Assembly: GCA_945910005.1 (NCBI GenBank) | Contig: OX246739.1 | Span: 73,357,523-73,421,522 of the forward strand | DNA length: 64,000 bases | Source: Isoperla grammatica | Taxonomy: Eukaryota; Arthropoda; Insecta; Plecoptera; Perlodidae | Reading direction: 5' to 3' | Shown here: one piece after another, positions 58,353-64,000 of the stretch | How the letters are laid out: every line of letters starts with the position of its first letter | How positions within the stretch are numbered: position 1 is the first letter of the stretch | Notes under the pieces: model-generated | Told to the model about the DNA's origin: nothing | Databases searched by the model: none | What the model saw: the letters and a program-made list of their open reading frames with translations, nothing else | Position numbers and translations under genes: made by a program

Positions 58353-58499
58353 GTTCCAGTCTTACAATGTCCCAATAACTACTTACTCGTCGAATAGCTG
58401 GTTTTCTGCGTGGCAACCACCAATCAAAACCCTTTAAATCCTCCGAATAGCTTAATTGCTACAAATAACTTTCTTATTAGAAGATTGTAAGACCGGCCC
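58353..58499. mobile_element. PIF/Harbinger-like MITE, copy 2
   Basis: 147 bp, inverted relative to copy 1 at 18837. Ends GTTCCAGTCTTACAA and TTGTAAGACCGGCCC, flanked by TAA at 58350-58352 and 58500-58502. The interior aligns throughout (ATAGCTTAATTGCTAC, CCAATCAAAACCCTT), so both are copies of one short family. Confidence 0.8.
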
Positions 58500-58502
58500 T
58501 AA

Positions 58503-60805
58503 CGTGCTTATAACTAATCCCGTTGTGTTCAGTAATGTAAGTTACTTAAATCGTTTCTTTATTTACTAAATTTAAAACGAGATAAATTGGCCTAGATTCG
58601 ATGTTTTAATTTGACCTTAATCCAAAGATTATTATTATTACGTCGTCCTTTATCTCTTCGCTAACTATACGTTTTGGTTTGTTTCTATTTCCCGGAATAA
58701 CTTTGTTAAGTTTACCCGTTCCAAACACATTTGAAAAGTTATCAAGGTAAAAAGGCATATTATGTAAGAGGCAACGTTTGTTACATAAATATTCATATAA
58801 GAGGAGCTGAATCTTGAATCTTTCATTTCCATTACAAACAGTTTCAACTTAGTATTCAAAATCAACAAAATTATAATTTTCAGAAATAATTTTCAGAAAT
58901 TATGACGTACATGCCAACATCAAAACGCCGGCTTTCAGCTACATTGTGTACCTGTGCCATGTTAGCTTTCTCATTGTGTCCATCTGTGCATTTGCAGAGA
59001 ATACATATTATCAAAAGAATTATAATAATACAAGATTACTAAAACATATGTACCATTCGATGGCTTTAAATGTGTATTTATATGATATATATCCTGCTCT
59101 AGGAATTTGAAATGCTTATTTTGTCGTTTATATTTTTCCGGCATTGCAGTATTATAGAATTACAAAAGTATAGAGTAAAATTTTGTTGATAATATACAAC
59201 ACCGCTTCATAAAAGAAAAACATCCTGTTAACCAGAGAAAATATGTAATCAACATCAAAGCCAAAGAGTGGATTAAGCCAACGTCAAAAGAATTTAACAA
59301 TATTTTATAAAACTTCTCTCAAAATCCCCGCGATACATTGCAATAAATTTAGTTATAATTATTTTATAACCCATGAAACGGAAATGAGAAAAGCTTTGCC
59401 CGCCTAATCTGTATGTTTTCATGTAACCAGTTCACCTGCAGCAAATCACAGTCATGTGTATGTGTGTATTTTTCCAGCTCAGGGTATTCAGCGAGTGGAA
59501 TTAATGAAACTGGTCATGCTATACGTACAAACATTTTTCTATGAAACGGCCTTAGGTAATAATTGCGTTTTATGGATAGAAAGTTTGTTTTGGTGTTTCA
59601 TGCAAGTACAATATATTCTTATCTAACTCTCAGGTTCTGCGTTGCCCGTCGTAATATCATTGCCATAGATACAACACATGAATGAATGAATGATCATGAA
59701 TAGATTGAGGTTTGTACTATTTTTTAGGTTGGAAAATCATACCTTGATGGTTTGTTTTATGAAATTATTCTAAAAAAGTCTCTTATACTTGTTATATGTT
59801 GATGGGGATTATTTTTTTATATTAATGTGTTTCTACATGAACGGGTGTCCACTATAAAGTTAAAATTATGATGAATTGAAAATGAACAAAAACATGTCAA
59901 CATGTTTTGATATCTTATACGTCCGTATGAGGTAAATAATTGATGAATAATCTATTGTTAATGCGTAAATTACGAAAAATGTCAACGATTTAAATATTCA
60001 TTCCTGTTGTTGACAGTTTATGCAAACGGTAACTCAATCCGCACTCGTGTTACGAAATTATATATTCCCAGTTTTCCTGCTTCAAATGAACAGTGTTTCC
60101 ACAGCATCCATTGAAGCTCATTCAGCTTCAATTTGTCAATACGAATTAGCAGGAAAATAACATTTTCGTAATTAGTTTAGGTTTTCATAAATTCAACAAA
60201 ATATTTTCATAAAACTGTGGAAATGCACTAGGTACATTTGCAGCTCGCCTATTATGATTCTGTAACGGGGCTTCACACCTCCCGTACAACGACGGTCATC
60301 GAGACGACTCTGGTCCACAACAAACAAAACACTTAGCAATACATAACAAGTAATAACCCTGATGGTTTCCATGCTCGTACAAACATGTCCGAGAGAGATC
60401 AAGTGGAATTGATTTACCTGTTCGCGTAAAATAAGAAGTATGAACCAGGCCAGGGTTCTTCTCCCAGTTCGGACTGTTTGTTGATCCATTTCTGGCGCTT
60501 ATTACAAACTATCACTATATGGTCTACTTATTGGCATAAATGTAAACAATGACTTTGTAACCGTATGTTTACCACGCGAGCCGAGTCTGGAGACCCGGAC
60601 GTCTATCTTTATAATACATCCTTTATATTGTACTAGAAGTAATATAATAACTATAAGATAGATTAATATTTACTTTCTGACTGCTGAAAAGTACTTCAAG
60701 TACAATGTAGAAACAATATAGTATAAAGATATACGGTATACGGACTCGGCTTGCGTGGCAAACATAGTACATAATAAATCACACAATGCCCCACAGAAAG
60801 TCACT
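58503..60805. other. Anonymous AT-rich DNA
   Basis: No gene or known repeat recognised. The 98-codon minus-strand ORF at 60193-60489 has no domain I recognise. Confidence 0.4.
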
Positions 60806-61576
60806 TCTTTAAACTAACTGGGTAAAACATCATGAACATCTTAAAACAAACGGGGTAAAACATCATGAACATCTTTAAACTAACGGGGTAAAACATCATG
60901 AACATCTTTAAACTAAGGGGGTAAAACATCATGAACATCTTTAAACTAACGGGGTAAAACATCATGAACATCTTCAAACTAACTGGGTAAAACATCATGA
61001 ACATCTTTCAACTAACTGGGTAAAACATCATGAACATCTTTCAACTAACTGGGTAAAACATCATGAACATCTTTCAACTAACTGGGTAAAACATCATGAA
61101 CATCTTTCAACTAACTGGGTAAAACATCATGAACATCTTCAAACTAACTGGGTAAAACATCATGAACATCTTCAAACTAACTGGGTAAAACATCATGAAC
61201 ATCTTTCAACTAACTGGGTAAAACATCATGAACATCTTCAAACTAACGGGGTAAAACATCATGAACATCTTTCAACTAACTGGGTAAAACATCATGAACA
61301 TCTTTCAACTAACTGGGTAAAACATCATGAACATCTTCAAACTAACTGGGTAAAACATCATGAACATCTTCAAACTAACTGGGTAAAACATCATGAACAT
61401 CTTCAAACTAACTGGGTAAAACATCATGAACATCTTCAAACTAACTGGGTAAAACATCATGAACATCTTCAAACTAACTGGGTAAAACATCATGAACATC
61501 TTCAAACTAACTGGGTAAAACATCATGAACATCTTCAAACTAACTGGGTAAAACATCATGAACGGATCTTTAAACC
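60806..61576. repeat. 33-bp minisatellite, 23 copies
   Basis: The marker CATCATGAAC recurs from 60828 to 61554, a distance of 726 = 22 x 33, so the array contains no net length change. Two main variants exist, differing at CTTCAAACTAACT versus CTTTCAACTAACT, and a CTAACGGGG subtype clusters at the left. The unit is 11 codons long, so minus-strand MFMMFYPVSLK ORFs arise; the CTTTCAAC type introduces stops. Confidence 0.95.
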
Positions 61577-62581
61577 ATTACTAGTATCAACGTCGCATAC
61601 CAACCTCTGATCCACATCTACTTCCCCTCTCATCTGCGCTGTTTCAACGAATATCAACCGATTCCTGCCGTTCTTCACACACTCGTGAAGACAGTCTTCC
61701 AAATTTTAAATAAATTCCAGGTAGCCAACTTAAGGTCGTAAATTCTCACTAATGGAATTGTTTCAAGTAGGCGGTTGGTCCTAGTGAAGTGGACCATTAA
61801 GTTGGTACAATTGTTCTGGGCTATTGCGTAAGCATGATACGTTTGGATAACTTTACAAGATTGAAACTTTGAACTCGGTAGCCAGGTCAGGGTACAATAG
61901 ACCATTGTACAATAGACCATTGTACAATTTATCGTAGCCGCTGTTTGTCAAGTGTGAACGATGAAGTGAAGTGAATACATAAGAGCTCGCTCAGAACACC
62001 AACCAGTTAAAAACTACCAATACAAGTTGTTGAGATCTTATATAGAACAGATGGAGAAAAGAGAAGTAAGATTTGCTTGGCTAGAACTAATCCTTTTGAA
62101 TAAACAAACATTTCCTAAATAATACAAATCCCAAGGGACCTATATAAGTTATTCATTTACTGTTCTTTAATATCGATTTTCACGAATAACCTGTTTTAGT
62201 TGATTATATGTTCTAAGATTAGGTTTCTTGCTAACTTGTATTCTGGCCTGATACGGTATTACATAACTAAGTTTATAATGCGGGAAGTAACCAAAGAAAA
62301 CAAAAAACCGCTGCTAAATATGTGTACGTACTAGTTTGTAAATCTTGAAGTTCGTAAATGTTCAAAGTTAGTGCTAATTTATTTATAGGATAATGTAACT
62401 TTATAATACACATTACATTTTTATTATGAGGTATGTATTAATACCTTCCACTTTTTCCACATATTTTTATTGATACTATATTTCTAAAGATAAATAGCTT
62501 CCTTCAACGGTGGTTTAAATAGGTTTGTTTCATGAACACAAGTGTTTTTAGTACGTTTAGATGTTGTGACTATCAATTGTG
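61577..62581. other. Anonymous DNA
   Basis: No gene recognised; ACCATTGTACAATAG is directly repeated near 61902-61927. Confidence 0.4.
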
Positions 62582-62790
62582 TCAAATCAAATCAAATCAA
62601 ATCAAATCCAATCAAATATAGCTTTTATTCGTTACTCTGTTTACATTTAATTACAATATCACAATGAACAATAGCATAGTACTAGACACAGTCATATAAC
62701 ATTGTGAATCAACTGTAAATGAGCAAGCGAGTACCCACATGAGCACGGTGCTTGTGTGCACCTCCACGCGTAATAAAGCTCTTTACCTGT
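62582..62790 (-). mobile_element. Probable LINE 3' end with (ATTTG)n tail
   Basis: On the minus strand noncoding sequence ends AATAAAAGCTATATTTG and then (ATTTG)n, a tail form common in L2/CR1-type LINEs. No ORF is left. Confidence 0.4.
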
Positions 62791-63525
62791 CATAGTTCAA
62801 GCGTTATAAAACTGTGGCTTCACAGTTTCAATAGCCTTCACAGGGATTCAAGATGGATGGATGGGTTACGGATTTAACTTTGGTTACAATCTATGACCAA
62901 TGTGCTGTGAATTAAGTCAAAAAGTGTGTTTTTTGTTGTTTACAATTTAATTTTAAAGTCAATAGAATGGATTTAGAAACATTGAGAGGTCGGTATGACC
63001 GAAGTATTCAAGCAAGTGTTAAGGCTGTATGCACAGGCCCACCTAGCCTCAGGAACTCCCGCTTTCGGCCACTTGAAATTGCTTAAAAATGTATATAAAG
63101 TGTCCCAAATGTAAACCAAAATGTTATCCTTTAGATAATGTAGAAATCTTTCATAAGAATGTTTCTTTGTTTCAATCAATGTTTCCGTTTTTTAGATGGT
63201 CTTCATTACAATGTTTTGTAATTTAGACGTTCTTAATTACAATGTTTTGTAATGTGATTTTGCTAGTCACCTTTCACACCAAATTAATAACATCCGCAAA
63301 ACGGAAACATTTATTGGAATAAAAAACTATTCGTAAGAAAGAGCGTTACACTCTCTATAAAATGACTGTTTTATTTTCTTTTGGGACAATTGAAAGGCTA
63401 TTTGAATAGACCGAAATCAGGTAGGCGAATATACAGCCTTAAGTTTAAACTGTAGTAACACTAAATTGTGTTAAAATGTGAATTCCTCTTGTTCGTGTAA
63501 AGTTGTTGTATTGTTAAGTTTCTTA
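62791..63525. other. Anonymous DNA
   Basis: No gene recognised; AATGTTTTGTAAT is repeated at about 63210 and 63240. Confidence 0.4.
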
Positions 63526-63552
63526 TGGGCCGCGCAATCGGCCCGAAACGTG
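63526..63552 (+). repeat. Hairpin plus CGAAACGT module
   Basis: GGGCCG...CGGCCC hairpin (63527-63544) directly followed by GAAACGTG. It resembles the Penelope-type module at 8.0 and 45.2 kb, but the leading CTGAAGA is not conserved, so the assignment is weak. Confidence 0.3.
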
Positions 63553-63917
63553 AAACAGTATGTTTCAAGGGACGCGCGACTCCAGACTACCAAATTTGGG
63601 TCAAGACTCCGCTACCACGAAACCAACCAACGTCAGTTTTAGCGTAACTGTAAAATATCATGCCACTATATGTTTTTACATTATTGCCATGACAATGAAC
63701 TATGTATATGAAAAAAGAGCTCAAGTAAAAGACTTTTTGCTATTCTATTGGTAACCGTAATACGTCTTATTTGTCATCAGTATTTTGGGTTTTGTATTAT
63801 TTTATAAAACGATAATCTATAGCTAACACATACCTTTTAACTAATGTGTTTTTGAAAGGAATAACTATTTAACTGGTTATATTAGAGAAGCTCTTTCTTG
63901 GGTGAAAACACGTCCGT
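63553..63917. other. Anonymous DNA
   Basis: No gene recognised. Confidence 0.4.
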
Positions 63918-64000
63918 CTCTGGTGGTCTAGCCAGCGCAGCTGGCCGAGGTCGATCAGACGTTGGTCTACGTAACCGCGGTCTCTGCGTTCCAGGTTCGA
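63918..64000 (+). repeat. tRNA-like SINE head cut by the window end
   Basis: TGGTGGTCTAGCCAGCGC resembles an A-box region, and the last bases CCAGGTTCGA look like the start of a T-arm and B-box. A tRNA-derived SINE probably continues beyond the window. Confidence 0.35.

Noticed and set aside
60801..61559. Minus-strand ORFs of repeated MFMMFYPVSLK
   Set aside because: They are translations of the 33-bp minisatellite; stops appear as soon as the repeat variant changes.

Overview
This window looks like non-genic DNA from an animal genome, most likely an invertebrate with a repeat-rich genome; I cannot name the species. It is AT-rich by eye, has no long open reading frame outside tandem repeats, and has no operon-like organisation. 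It carries eukaryotic elements: Pol III-type SINEs derived from 5S rRNA and tRNA, a GIY-YIG Penelope-like element, LINE 3' ends, MITEs, several satellites and many G/C homopolymer runs. I found no host protein-coding gene I can name. The region may be intergenic or part of a very long intron.

Layout. 0-13.8 kb: a 5S-rRNA-derived SINE, two near-perfect palindromes (2.03-2.34 and 3.31-3.47 kb) with a tRNA-type SINE between them, a dimeric MITE (4.6 kb), a 5'-truncated LINE with its reverse-transcriptase C-terminus (5.65-6.6 kb), a Penelope-like element sitting inside an (AT)n tract (7.9-8.8 kb), and a foldback element (10.7 kb). 13.8-18.4 kb: two adjacent satellites, a 12-bp repeat in a higher-order arrangement and an 86-bp repeat with about 19 copies and no length change. 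18.8-35 kb: a PIF/Harbinger-like MITE, SINE copies, a 91-bp duplication sharing a decamer with both satellites, a hexanucleotide repeat, further foldback repeats, and a 141-bp tandem array (34.2-35.0 kb). 36-45 kb: SINE and LINE ends, a tetranucleotide array, and a tandem pair of foldback elements. 46.07-50.07 kb: a 4-kb inverted repeat with about 1.4-kb arms; one arm has been invaded by another repeat. 50-64 kb: mostly anonymous DNA with a full-length tRNA-SINE (52.3 kb), a second copy of the Harbinger-like MITE (58.4 kb) and a 33-bp minisatellite (60.8-61.6 kb).

How it fits together. The content is a record of transposition, palindrome formation and tandem amplification rather than a gene pathway. 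The most unusual pattern is a short module, CTGAAGA then a small hairpin then CGAAACGT. It starts at the stop codon of the Penelope-like ORF and recurs at other loci, twice inside near-perfect palindromes whose arms are otherwise unrelated but which share a downstream tag (CGTGAAAGCCTCC). A second pattern is the decamer GCGCTGCTCA, shared by three tandem arrays with otherwise different units. Possible host signals (TATA, CCAAT, CRE, E-box and YY1-like sites, and two exon-like stretches) are reported at low confidence.
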